Of a stretch of DNA of 48,907 bases, positions 25,004-33,679 are shown one piece after another. The stretch is from positions 1-48,907 of the IMG/VR virus record IMGVR_UViG_3300014501_000007. One strand, 5' to 3'. Under the pieces are notes generated by a model. It saw only the letters and a list, made by a program, of their open reading frames with translations, had not been told where the DNA came from and ran no database searches. The stretch's first letter is position 1. Each line of letters opens with the position of its first letter. This DNA comes from a virus. The translations under genes were made by a program, and so were the position numbers.

Positions 25004-28000
25004 AGCATTTAGGACTATTTTTACTGTACCTTACTCTAGGTTGGACCGCTTTCGCGCAGAATACAACTGTCTCTGGTACTATTGTAGATACAGACGGAAC
25101 CGTATGGGCTAATGGCTCTTGGCAAGCACAGCTTATTAATCCCAATGGCGGTGTTCCTCTATACTGTAATGGAGGGGGAGCAGTTGTTACCCAATATAGC
25201 GGCGTCTTAAATGGCTCTGGAGCCTTCTCTCAAGTAATGGCAGACAATACTCAAGTCTGTCCTGCGGGCACTCTTTGGCAATTTACATTCGCCTCGCATA
25301 CAAGTGCTCAAGCGAGTCAGATTTCAGCTCTTGTTATTAGTGGAACGACTTTTAATATAAGCTCCTATGCGACTTTGAATATAACTGCGCCTAGAATTAA
25401 GATTGGAAACTTGGCTGGAATCTATGCTTATACAGATGCTGAAATCATAAACCAAGCTCCAGGGAATATGTATTGGAATGTCTCATCTCTAGCAACGAGG
25501 CAATGGACAGGTTCTATATGGCAAGATCTTGTAGTTGGAACTGGTACCTATCTGCCGCTAACTGGAGGTACGCTAACTGGGCAGCTTAATGTCGGGACAA
25601 CGCAGTTCATCGACTCCAGTTTCTATAACTATTTTGCTAATGCTTGCGCTGCTGCGCAAGTAGCAAACGCCACCCTGTTACTAACCAAGACATTCACGAA
25701 CGTTCCTACGGGAACATATAACTGCAACATCGCTGTTCCGGTTGGAGTGGGCAGTACATCCGCTTTGCTTCAGGCGGCGGCGGGGGCAACCCTGACCTTT
25801 ACTGGACAGTACTCAGGGCCATTTACTCCGTGGATTGATATTCACACCAACTCAGGCGCCGCCCTGCTTTGGAACAGCCCGTCTACCCTATATCCCAACT
25901 ATCTGGGAGCGAAAGGCGACTACAACGGCAGCACAGGGACCAACGATGGACCCATACTCCAAGAGTGGCTCTACACACTCCTCACCAGCGGCCCTAACTA
26001 TGGAAATCCAACGGGGTATGGCGTACCCGGTGAGACTTATCTCAGCAATCAAAACCTGAACGCGACCTGTCCAAACAACGGCTATGAGCGTCTTAAGGTG
26101 TGGAATATCGGCATCACTGTCGCGGCGACAACCGGCAGTCCGGGTTCCATGTTCGACATCGGTGGCTGTAACGGAGCGGACATCGAGAACGTGGCCATTC
26201 AGCCTCCCGGAGGCAATCCTGCCAACTCTCCTGAGTCCACTTCCGCCCTGCTTGACTCGAATGGTCACTGGAACTCCGGCGTCAACGCTCAGGCAGGCGG
26301 AAATCTGCACCTAAATAACGCATATCTCATCGGCGGCTATAACACCGCGACGAGTGACGGGACGGGCACAGCGGCGCTGGCGATTATCAATGCGGACCTT
26401 CCTGTAGTAGAAAACAGCACCATCGGCAGCGAAATCAGCGGATGGGGTGGGGCCGGTGTCACAGTAGGAGAGAAGTTGGGAATTTCCACGGCACTCAATT
26501 CGAGCGTCTATACCCTGACTGGGGGCGGTAACACCACGATGGCGACCTTCTCGAACAACATCGTCAATGGCGAAATTGGCCCGGTTTACGACCTGACCGG
26601 AAGCCGCCAGTACAAAATCGAAGACAAGTACAATGTCGCCGGGTTGGGCGCTAACTCCATCTTCTATTTCGATGTCAACACAACAGCCGATCTTCTCACC
26701 TGTAACGGCATCAACGCCGAAGGCGGTGCTGGGGGAGGGTCGTCGTTCCTGTTCGACCTTGGCGCGCAAGGCGTCAACTGCACGGGATCGTTCAATCAGA
26801 GTTACCTGGTAGGCAACAATGGCGGGGGCGGTGGACTGAGAAATCTAACTATCGACGCTACCAGCAGCGGAGTTCCAACCATTTTCAACGGCGCTTATTT
26901 TGTGCGAGGTTCGCATATCACAGTCGGTCCCGGCACAACAGCGGTTGGTACCGTCTATAGCTTCGACGGGGGCACCATCACGGCTCCTAATATCAGTCTG
27001 GCAACCCTGCTGGCGACTCCCAGCAGTCCCACCGCTCCGAGTTGCTACACGGGAACCAACGGATTAAGCTCGTGCAGCAATCTTGTGGGAAACGGGCTTA
27101 CCGTTAACGGTACGGCAACGGTCAACGGGACTGTTGAGGCATCTGGGCTGAGCACGCCCTCGCTGCTCACTGGACTGTTCCAGAATTACGCGCCGTGCTC
27201 CAACAGTTTTCAGTGCGCCAGCGGCACATGGCGCGTCCAGAGCGGGTTCACAGACTTCGACAGCTACACGCCGGGGGCGAGCGATCCATACGGAAATGCC
27301 GGGACTACACTCGCCTGTGCAGCCGGGGGCTGCGGAATCTACGCAAGCGAATCTGGCGGTACGCCCCTTACGGCGAACACGCTCTATGACATTGTGCTGT
27401 GTGGGAAAACGGCAAGCGGAACTGGCAGTTATCATGCTGGGTTTCAGGGAGTCGGCGGCGTACTCCTCAATTTTGGGCCAACTTACTCGTGCCAGACCGC
27501 AAGCTCCACCACCGGTTCATCTCCTGGCACATGGATCACTGACCTTTACACCACAACCGCCCAAACTGCGACGTTCAGCGGCATCGGCGTCTACCTGCCG
27601 GGGCAATCTGCGGGGCTCTTCAACACAGGAGCGTCCCAGCAAATCAGCCAGGTACTGGCGACGTTTAGTGCTGTTACTACCACGCCTCAACTTACCGCTC
27701 CATCCGTCATCATATCTAACAAATGCGTCAGCGCTGCGTCCCCCGCAGTCTGCGGGTCGAGTTCATCTGGATATGTAGCCGTGCCCGCAGGTACGAATTC
27801 CACGCTGGTTGTGGATACAACAGCGGTGACAGCCACCAATGGGATCACGTTCCAGTACGATGAGTCGCTGGGAACGCCGCTCGGGGTAACGTGCGCTCCT
27901 GGGATTCTCCCCAGCGGGTCTACCATCACGGCGCGAACAGCGGCGACAAGTTTCACGGTTGAGGTTCCCGGCACCACGACAGGATATACCTGTGGCTTCT

Positions 28001-28014
28001 ACACGATCTTTTGA
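25000..28014 (+). CDS. tail fibre / depolymerase-like protein with signal peptide
   Basis: 1004 residues from the ATG of the ATGA overlap. Residues 1-20 (MKHLGLFLLYLTLGWTAFAQ) form a Sec signal peptide. Residues 21-185 are a beta-rich domain shared with the 454-residue protein at 28065. From about residue 200 the sequence is Gly, Asn, Thr and Ser-rich, with regular strand-turn patterns (PVVENSTIGSEISGWGGAGV) that suggest a right-handed beta-helix like phage tailspike depolymerases. The C-terminal 250 residues are beta-rich. GC content rises sharply near 25,590 (35 of 60 in 26101-26160), pointing to a transferred module. Confidence 0.7.
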   Translation: MKHLGLFLLYLTLGWTAFAQNTTVSGTIVDTDGTVWANGSWQAQLINPNGGVPLYCNGGGAVVTQYSGVLNGSGAFSQVMADNTQVCPAGTLWQFTFASHTSAQASQISALVISGTTFNISSYATLNITAPRIKIGNLAGIYAYTDAEIINQAPGNMYWNVSSLATRQWTGSIWQDLVVGTGTYLPLTGGTLTGQLNVGTTQFIDSSFYNYFANACAAAQVANATLLLTKTFTNVPTGTYNCNIAVPVGVGSTSALLQAAAGATLTFTGQYSGPFTPWIDIHTNSGAALLWNSPSTLYPNYLGAKGDYNGSTGTNDGPILQEWLYTLLTSGPNYGNPTGYGVPGETYLSNQNLNATCPNNGYERLKVWNIGITVAATTGSPGSMFDIGGCNGADIENVAIQPPGGNPANSPESTSALLDSNGHWNSGVNAQAGGNLHLNNAYLIGGYNTATSDGTGTAALAIINADLPVVENSTIGSEISGWGGAGVTVGEKLGISTALNSSVYTLTGGGNTTMATFSNNIVNGEIGPVYDLTGSRQYKIEDKYNVAGLGANSIFYFDVNTTADLLTCNGINAEGGAGGGSSFLFDLGAQGVNCTGSFNQSYLVGNNGGGGGLRNLTIDATSSGVPTIFNGAYFVRGSHITVGPGTTAVGTVYSFDGGTITAPNISLATLLATPSSPTAPSCYTGTNGLSSCSNLVGNGLTVNGTATVNGTVEASGLSTPSLLTGLFQNYAPCSNSFQCASGTWRVQSGFTDFDSYTPGASDPYGNAGTTLACAAGGCGIYASESGGTPLTANTLYDIVLCGKTASGTGSYHAGFQGVGGVLLNFGPTYSCQTASSTTGSSPGTWITDLYTTTAQTATFSGIGVYLPGQSAGLFNTGASQQISQVLATFSAVTTTPQLTAPSVIISNKCVSAASPAVCGSSSSGYVAVPAGTNSTLVVDTTAVTATNGITFQYDESLGTPLGVTCAPGILPSGSTITARTAATSFTVEVPGTTTGYTCGFYTIF

Positions 28015-28064
28015 GAATACGACGACTTTGTATAACTATACGATTTGGAACTGAGGATACTAAA

Positions 28065-29429
28065 ATGAAAAAGATCTTTTTAACTGTAGGTTTAATTTTC
28101 GGAGGTCTAGTCACCTCTGCACAAACCACTTCTGTAACCGCTACGATCACAGATTCAGATTCTCAGACTTGGAATAATGGAACCTGGACCGCAGTTTTAA
28201 TGAATATTGCGAATCCGAATGGACCTTATTATCTAGACGGAGTACAGCTTACTGCCGCACAACTCCAAAAGAGCGGCTCTATGTCTTCGTCTGGAGTAAT
28301 TACAGGAACATTCTATGATACTGTAAATCACAGCACTCCAAATGGCTCTGTCTATCTTTTTACACTTTGTCCAAATGCTAGTGCGCCTTGTGTATCAAAT
28401 ATTGGCGCTTCTCCAACTGGTTCGAGTATAAATTTAAGTACAACGCTTTCAGCTAATTTAGCTGGTCCTCGATTCGCTGCGACTGGGGCAAATAAGTTTG
28501 GATATTTGGATGCCGAAATAAATCCAACTCCAGTTTCAGGAGGAGTGTATTATAATGTAACCACAGGACTTCAACGTATTTGGAGCGGCGCTGCGTGGAG
28601 TAATAATGGATCAGGAGCAGGAGGTCCACCTACAGGAGCAGCGGGTGGTGATCTGAGCGGAACCTATCCTAATCCCGGTGTGGCGAAAGTGAATGGCGGA
28701 GCTATACCGCTGAGTAAAACTGTGGTCGGCACAAATAGCAGCGGGCAGATTGTGGATGCGGGCGCGGCGACGTTGGCTAACAATACTACCGGCAACGCGG
28801 CCACAGCCACACTCGCGGCCACGGTTACGAGCGTAGCGGGAGCTACGGGCCTAACCTCCGGGCAGGTTACAACGGCTCTGGGGTTCACGCCAGCTCTGAC
28901 ACAGATCGAGAAAACAACGATTTCAGGGGCATCTACGACTTCTGTGACGTTCTCTTCGATTCCGCAAACCTTCGGTTCTCTCTCGCTGACCATCAATGGA
29001 GCAACGTCAGATGCTGCCTTTGCCACGCCTATATTTTGTAGTTTTAATGGCGATACCACGTCAGGTGACTATGCAGGATATTACTTGGTTAGCGGGTTTA
29101 GCAATGGAACCGGCTCGTCAACTGCATCTTCCTCGGGCCTTGCTTTGGGAGTTGTCGCATCTGCAAGCTCTTCGGGCGGTGCAGATGCAAACGGCACAAT
29201 AACACTCAACATTTCCAACTACACCAACGCATCTTTTTACAAGGCGCTACAGTCGTTATCGGTCTATCCCAACAGTGCCACATTTGGACAGAACAATAAC
29301 TATCTTGTAGGTGGCACATGGAAGGGCACAAGCGGTAGTCCCACAGCGATTACCAGTATCACCTGCGCCGACACCGGAGGCGGATACTTCCTCGCGGGCA
29401 CAACGTTCACGCTGTACGGGATACTGTGA
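28065..29429 (+). CDS. tail fibre-like protein with signal peptide
   Basis: 454 residues. The ATG has GAGGA seven bases upstream. A longer frame to 28011 lacks support. Residues 1-19 form a Sec signal peptide (MKKIFLTVGLIFGGLVTSA). Residues 20-180 repeat the N-terminal domain of the 1004-residue neighbour (D-D-W-NG-W, NPNG, YLDAEINPTP). Residues near 190-275 carry GGDLSGTYPNP, the common phage-fibre repeat motif, in a GC-rich patch. The C-terminal 170 residues look like a compact beta domain. Probably a receptor-binding or surface protein. Confidence 0.7.
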   Translation: MKKIFLTVGLIFGGLVTSAQTTSVTATITDSDSQTWNNGTWTAVLMNIANPNGPYYLDGVQLTAAQLQKSGSMSSSGVITGTFYDTVNHSTPNGSVYLFTLCPNASAPCVSNIGASPTGSSINLSTTLSANLAGPRFAATGANKFGYLDAEINPTPVSGGVYYNVTTGLQRIWSGAAWSNNGSGAGGPPTGAAGGDLSGTYPNPGVAKVNGGAIPLSKTVVGTNSSGQIVDAGAATLANNTTGNAATATLAATVTSVAGATGLTSGQVTTALGFTPALTQIEKTTISGASTTSVTFSSIPQTFGSLSLTINGATSDAAFATPIFCSFNGDTTSGDYAGYYLVSGFSNGTGSSTASSSGLALGVVASASSSGGADANGTITLNISNYTNASFYKALQSLSVYPNSATFGQNNNYLVGGTWKGTSGSPTAITSITCADTGGGYFLAGTTFTLYGIL

Positions 29430-29460
29430 GCAGCGCCAGCGAGAGACGAGAGATAATTAG

Positions 29461-30009
29461 CTAGAATTGTTTATCTAAAGGAATATCAAAATCCATAAAC
29501 TGTCTAGCGTCAATATCCGTCCCATAGATAACTGCGAGAGGTTCATACTCTCGCATTATTTTGAGACGGATATTTCCTTTGAAGGGGATCATAGTGCCGA
29601 CGTGAGGCTGGAAGAGGACTTTGGCGCCATTTCTAACTTTGATGTTATTTCTGCGATAAACTGAGTCATTAGATAACCACCATAAAAATTTCTGCCACCA
29701 TCCGGCCTCTATACGTCTACGCCATCTAGTCTTCTCTCCCATAGAGAGCACAGTTCCTAAAGTAGGCAGCGACTTAGAAATCTCTGGAATAACCAGCGTA
29801 GCCCCCTTGCCATTACAAGCTTCACAATCTCTTTCAGCGCCTTCAACTACAATTGATTTAACTTTTCCAGTGCCACCACACTCTTTACACTCATATCCAG
29901 ATTTATAAGAATCCATCATTACTATGATCTTATCTTCAGTAGCATCTAATTGAATTTCTAATTCCACAAGTTCTGCTGCATTATCTTTATCAATATTAAC
30001 TTTACCCAT
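29461..30009 (-). CDS. GroES-like co-chaperonin with inserted DnaJ-type zinc finger
   Basis: 182 residues. The fold of GroES can be followed: DKIIVMMDSYKSG (26-38), a GroEL-binding loop ending TLVIPEISKSLPTLGTVLSM (71-90), then VRNGAKVLFQPHVGTMIPFK (125-144) and IMREYEPLAVIYG (151-163). Inserted in the mobile loop, just before the LVI tripeptide, are two CxxCxGxG repeats (C41-G48, C62-G69), the DnaJ zinc-finger signature. A Trp-rich insert (92-121) replaces the roof hairpin. It should cap the host GroEL for phage protein folding. AGGGGGAG precedes the ATG. It is the last gene of the minus block. Confidence 0.75.
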   Translation of the reverse strand: MGKVNIDKDNAAELVELEIQLDATEDKIIVMMDSYKSGYECKECGGTGKVKSIVVEGAERDCEACNGKGATLVIPEISKSLPTLGTVLSMGEKTRWRRRIEAGWWQKFLWWLSNDSVYRRNNIKVRNGAKVLFQPHVGTMIPFKGNIRLKIMREYEPLAVIYGTDIDARQFMDFDIPLDKQF

Positions 30010-30017
30010 TTCTCCCC

Positions 30018-31292
30018 CTAGTTATTAAGCTTCGGATTAGAACTCAAAACACTTTTTAAAGTCTGCGCCGTCGTAATAGGTGGTGCGACTGCGGGTTTCT
30101 TCAAGATGAAATATGGATTTCCATTCGCAGAACCAGAACTTATACCTAGATAATCAATATTCATCAACATATTAAGAACTCTATCTAGAGTCTCTGGACT
30201 CATATCTTTTATGAGCTGACCCATAAGTTCTGATTTAGAAATTCCTCCGCGCCGCTCTAAGATAAGCTGTACCTTTGCAGTCGCCTCTGCTAAGTCTGAA
30301 TCTCCAACTGCTCTAAATGCCTTTTCTAGATTAAGCTCAACATGCTTAAGACACGTCGCTGCGTTCTGGATGTCTCGATCAGTTATCTCTAGAGTGTCTC
30401 TCTCTGAGAGAGAGAAAATCATAGAAGTCTTCAAGACGTGTGTAAGTAATCGAGACTTAAAATTAACAAGAATCTCTGAGTCATCATCGTCTATATTGAG
30501 CTTTTTATGGAACTGCTCTAGCGCGATGCGCCCCATTGGAGAAAAAGTCATAGAGCCTTTTATATGCGATATAACAGAGAGATCATGCTCTAAATCTGCG
30601 ATGATCTTCTTTCCCTTTTGGGTTTTATCTAGAGGCTCCGGCCATGTGATCTTTTTCGTCGAACGATCTGCAAATACGAAGATCGTTCGTGCGGTAAAGC
30701 CGTCGTTTATATCTTTTCGATCCTTATTAAGTCTAGCAATAAGATTAGGCACACAAGCCCCAATGAGGCTAACACACATATTCTCAATAAATGCGGAACC
30801 GCTGTTTTTAGTGTCATATTCAAATTTATTTTTATCCCACAAGTCACACAATAAAGCAAGCATCCAATCACTACTAGTGATAAGAGTCTGAAGCTCAGTA
30901 GAGACAAGTGTTGCAGAAGAGTCTTTAGCAATTACAATCCCTCCATTCTGTATTTGAGGTAATCCAGGAAATCCATCTGCGAGCCTCTTTAAAATCTTCT
31001 CTGCTGTCACTCTATCAGAGATACTATTTATAAGCTTAAGTCTTTCAGCAAAAGCATAGACGTATCTAAGAGCTTCACCTTTTCCGGTGCCAGGTGGACC
31101 AGTTAGCACGACATAAGTATTCGGATATATCGTATAAGTCGCTCTATCTATAGACACGTTGTTCTTAGCTATAGCTCCTATCATAGAAATCGCCGCCCAT
31201 ATATGAAATTGAGAGGGAGATTGAGATATAGGTGCTACTGCCTCAGCATACGAGCTGATCCAATTACTTTTTAAGAGACGCTTACTTGACAA
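30018..31292 (-). CDS. DUF3987-like ATPase, replicative helicase candidate
   Basis: 424 residues with a TTG start preceded by GAGG. The core starts with SPSQFHIWAAISMIGAIAKN and a Walker A GPPGTGKGE near residue 66, where Gly replaces the usual Ser/Thr after Lys. A later segment (FIENMCVSLIGACVPNLIA) and an Arg-bearing stretch (GFTARTIFVFADRS) follow. The C-terminus has a winged-helix look (RRGGISKSELMGQLIK). The pattern matches phage DUF3987-type proteins placed with family A polymerases, where they probably act as helicase or primase-helicase. No separate primase was found. Confidence 0.65.
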   Translation of the reverse strand: MSSKRLLKSNWISSYAEAVAPISQSPSQFHIWAAISMIGAIAKNNVSIDRATYTIYPNTYVVLTGPPGTGKGEALRYVYAFAERLKLINSISDRVTAEKILKRLADGFPGLPQIQNGGIVIAKDSSATLVSTELQTLITSSDWMLALLCDLWDKNKFEYDTKNSGSAFIENMCVSLIGACVPNLIARLNKDRKDINDGFTARTIFVFADRSTKKITWPEPLDKTQKGKKIIADLEHDLSVISHIKGSMTFSPMGRIALEQFHKKLNIDDDDSEILVNFKSRLLTHVLKTSMIFSLSERDTLEITDRDIQNAATCLKHVELNLEKAFRAVGDSDLAEATAKVQLILERRGGISKSELMGQLIKDMSPETLDRVLNMLMNIDYLGISSGSANGNPYFILKKPAVAPPITTAQTLKSVLSSNPKLNN

Positions 31293-31313
31293 AGGAGCCT
31301 CGGGGGAGGTAAT

Positions 31314-31544
31314 TTAAGCTTTTTTGATATCTGTAAATGGATTCGCGTTTAAAATTTGCGGCTGCTGCATTCCTGCAAAAGATATATTTAAAAAATGTCC
31401 ACATTCTCCGCAACCGAATATTGTTGCGATAACTCCATTGTTAAAAGTCATCATATCATTAGTAACTAGAGCTAAATCTTTCTTGCAGTTTGGACAGCGA
31501 GCTTTTTTAGGTTGTTTTGGTAGACCGTCAATAATATCAGACAT
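31314..31544 (-). CDS. small zinc-ribbon protein, 76 aa
   Basis: Two CxxC pairs (CPNC near 17-20 and CGEC near 45-48) make a zinc ribbon. The flanks are short and flexible. The ATG overlaps the previous stop as TAATG, coupling it to the 73-residue gene. It lies between polymerase and ATPase genes, so a role with replication proteins is plausible but not shown. Confidence 0.65.
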   Translation of the reverse strand: MSDIIDGLPKQPKKARCPNCKKDLALVTNDMMTFNNGVIATIFGCGECGHFLNISFAGMQQPQILNANPFTDIKKA

Positions 31545-31765
31545 TAAGAATCTCTTCTTTCTTCAGATTTATTGTTCGCAGCGGTAAGTTCGTCTAAATA
31601 ATCCAGGAACACCAGGATGTTACCGGGTGTCGCTACCTGAGCAAACTCCTTAATCACTTCTGGATTGCAGATGTCGCCCCTCTCCCATCGTAACCACTCC
31701 GTCCTGCAACTTTCAGCTTTAGTACGCAGGAGTTTTAGAATCTTGTCCCGTTCCGTATCAGGCAT
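31544..31765 (-). CDS. small helical hypothetical protein, 73 aa
   Basis: Charged helical protein starting MPDTERDKILKLLRTKAESC and ending LTAANNKSEERRDS. The start overlaps the polymerase stop by 8 nt and the stop overlaps the next start by one base. The family is not recognised. Tight coupling on both sides favours expression with the polymerase. Confidence 0.6.
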   Translation of the reverse strand: MPDTERDKILKLLRTKAESCRTEWLRWERGDICNPEVIKEFAQVATPGNILVFLDYLDELTAANNKSEERRDS

Positions 31766-33242
31766 TTATAATCTCCTCTCTCTTCTCATCCATTTCTTGT
31801 TCTCTTAGTTTAACAACTTTCTCTAGCGCCTCACAGACACCAGCGTAGGAGAGGTCTTTGATCTTTACAGTTGTCGCAAAATCAAATCCTATTTCTGCTT
31901 CGATCGGTATATTGATTCTAATGCCATTATAGAATACAAACTCTCTTTCAAATGCCCTAATGGTGTGCTCGAGAGCTGTCCAGATTCTATCAGATGAATG
32001 AGGTAAATCCTGCACAATGGAGTCGTGTCCTTCTTGGACAATGAAACTTGTATCTCTAGCTGAATTATTTTCCAAGTGAAAAACAGCAAAGCCAGTATTA
32101 TCACCAACAGTTGATTGTGGGACATATGCGTAAGCCTCGTTTAGAATAGAGTAGTTTGTATCATTTGGTCGAAGTCCTAGAAACTGCCTCTGTCTTCCAG
32201 CAGGAGTTTCTAAAACCCTAGATTTATAGAGTTGCTCTTGGATGTATTTATGAAAGACGTTCTCTGTAGATGGATCGAATGCTGTAAGCTTATCGAGAAG
32301 ATGTTGACACATTGTTGGATTAATACTAAAGCCTTCTTGAGCCAGACTATCGCTCATCCGATTCCCACGCATCCCGTAGTTTTTCGCGTGCCCGCACTTC
32401 TTCCCAAGATAGTATTCCATCCCATCTTTCCACTCCCCTTCGGACTTGACGGATAAATCTAAACCAAATAAGAACGCAGCCCGTTTTAAATGACGGTTTA
32501 ACCCGGTTTGTAATTCTGTAAGTGCGCTTGTATTTCCAGAAAGTGCTAAAACCGGCCATTCCTCCGCTCCCTTCTGATCCACCATTAAGAAGATACCCCC
32601 TGGTCTGGCAACCAGACACCTTCTAAATGTTTTAGCAATCGACCCATGTTTTGGAAAGTTTTGTGCGTTATTTCCAAACCCGAATGTATGCTTTTTAGAT
32701 GATCTTCTGCCAGTAACAGTCCCTGCAACATTGTAAGAGGATAGATATAAAAGAAGATCATCTGGTGTTTTATAAAGCCTTGCGTTAAGATAAGAGCTTT
32801 TGATTTTCCCCAATTCACGTATTTTAAGGATTGCTCGGATTGCTGGGTCGCCGCCGGCGTAGTTAAATTGATTCTTGACGAGAATTTTTTGGAGCGCAAG
32901 TTCGGAGGATGAGAACTTTTGGTCATAGTTTCCTTCGGAGTCTTTCTTTGTTATTTTTGGAATCTCATATCCAAGTTCTTGCATCTTCTTGACTAGGGTT
33001 CTTTGGCCGTTGTTGGCATTGATATTAACTGAGCCTTCTGAGCCATCATCATTCTCTGCGCCGAGATAAACTGTGCAATTCCATTGAGTCGTAGCGATTT
33101 CTAGATTCTTTTTAATCTCTTCATTGACGAAGATTTTAGCTTCTTTTAGCCGTAGGGGATCGACACAGATTCCTCGATTTCCTATGCGGTTGTAGATGGC
33201 CTGGAGAGAGTGGAGATAGGAGGAGGTTATTTTTTCAATCAT
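31758..33242 (-). CDS. family A DNA polymerase, polymerase domain only
   Basis: 494 residues from the ATG at 33242 (ATGA overlap with the HNH gene). A longer frame to 33278 merely reads the HNH gene end. Motif A is LMVDQKGAEEWPVLAL with the catalytic Asp, motif B is HAKNYGMRGNRMSDSLAQ, and motif C is EGHDSIVQD with Ser in place of the usual Glu. TGRRSSKKH with the nearby NFPKHG matches the template-binding region. The exonuclease part is a separate gene at 33680-34813. Joined end to end, the two cover one complete Pol I-type protein with nothing missing at the linker. Confidence 0.9.
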   Translation of the reverse strand: MIEKITSSYLHSLQAIYNRIGNRGICVDPLRLKEAKIFVNEEIKKNLEIATTQWNCTVYLGAENDDGSEGSVNINANNGQRTLVKKMQELGYEIPKITKKDSEGNYDQKFSSSELALQKILVKNQFNYAGGDPAIRAILKIRELGKIKSSYLNARLYKTPDDLLLYLSSYNVAGTVTGRRSSKKHTFGFGNNAQNFPKHGSIAKTFRRCLVARPGGIFLMVDQKGAEEWPVLALSGNTSALTELQTGLNRHLKRAAFLFGLDLSVKSEGEWKDGMEYYLGKKCGHAKNYGMRGNRMSDSLAQEGFSINPTMCQHLLDKLTAFDPSTENVFHKYIQEQLYKSRVLETPAGRQRQFLGLRPNDTNYSILNEAYAYVPQSTVGDNTGFAVFHLENNSARDTSFIVQEGHDSIVQDLPHSSDRIWTALEHTIRAFEREFVFYNGIRINIPIEAEIGFDFATTVKIKDLSYAGVCEALEKVVKLREQEMDEKREEIINA

Positions 33243-33679
33243 TCTAGTCCGCGCTCTTTTAATTCTTCTTCTTTCCATACTTCAAATCTTATAATTCTTG
33301 ATACATGAAGTTGTGAAATTCCATATTTCTGCGCTATTCTTCTTTGAGTTTCTTTTTTACAGTCTTCTCTTATCTTTCTTGCTATTTCCATGTTGATCTT
33401 AACATGTTTTGATCTTCTTGTATTTTCTTTGTGTGTTACAGGTTTTAAATGTTCTGGATTAATACAAATTTTAACATCGCAAAGATGATCTAGTTCTAAT
33501 TCAGAAGGAACAGCTCCATATTTTTGCTCATAAAAATAAATATGAGCAAGAATATTTTTTTGTTTTATGTTATCCCAGTAATATCCATAACCAGTATGGT
33601 GAGGAGAACCTCCGTATATATGACATGAAGTTATATATCCTCTATCTTCTTCAGTATAAAGCTTAAAAATTTTTGGCAT
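33239..33679 (-). CDS. HNH homing endonuclease-like protein with HTH, inserted in the polymerase locus
   Basis: 146 residues. The HNH motif is LDHLCDVKICINPEHLKPVT (His65, Asn74, His77). A helix-turn-helix follows at 111-131 (TQRRIAQKYGISQLHVSRII). The gene is more AT-rich than its neighbours and lies exactly between the exonuclease and polymerase genes. Its last residues, FEVWKEEELKERGLE, mimic the end of the exonuclease protein (MEVFEQQEIEIKERGIE). The ribosome site GAGGAA lies in the exonuclease end. Probably a mobile free-standing endonuclease. No intron features were seen. Confidence 0.8.
   Translation of the reverse strand: MPKIFKLYTEEDRGYITSCHIYGGSPHHTGYGYYWDNIKQKNILAHIYFYEQKYGAVPSELELDHLCDVKICINPEHLKPVTHKENTRRSKHVKINMEIARKIREDCKKETQRRIAQKYGISQLHVSRIIRFEVWKEEELKERGLE

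Noticed and set aside
26311-26769. Antisense frames inside the GC-rich fibre segment
   Set aside because: Long shadow frames are expected in GC-rich sequence. They have no start sites and run against the direction of the block.
29430-29460. Bidirectional terminator between the convergent blocks
   Set aside because: The 31-base junction between the two blocks has no stable hairpin with a T-run on either strand.
33239-33679. Group I intron in the polymerase gene
   Set aside because: The HNH frame is flanked directly by complete genes with proper stops and starts, leaving no room for intron core elements.
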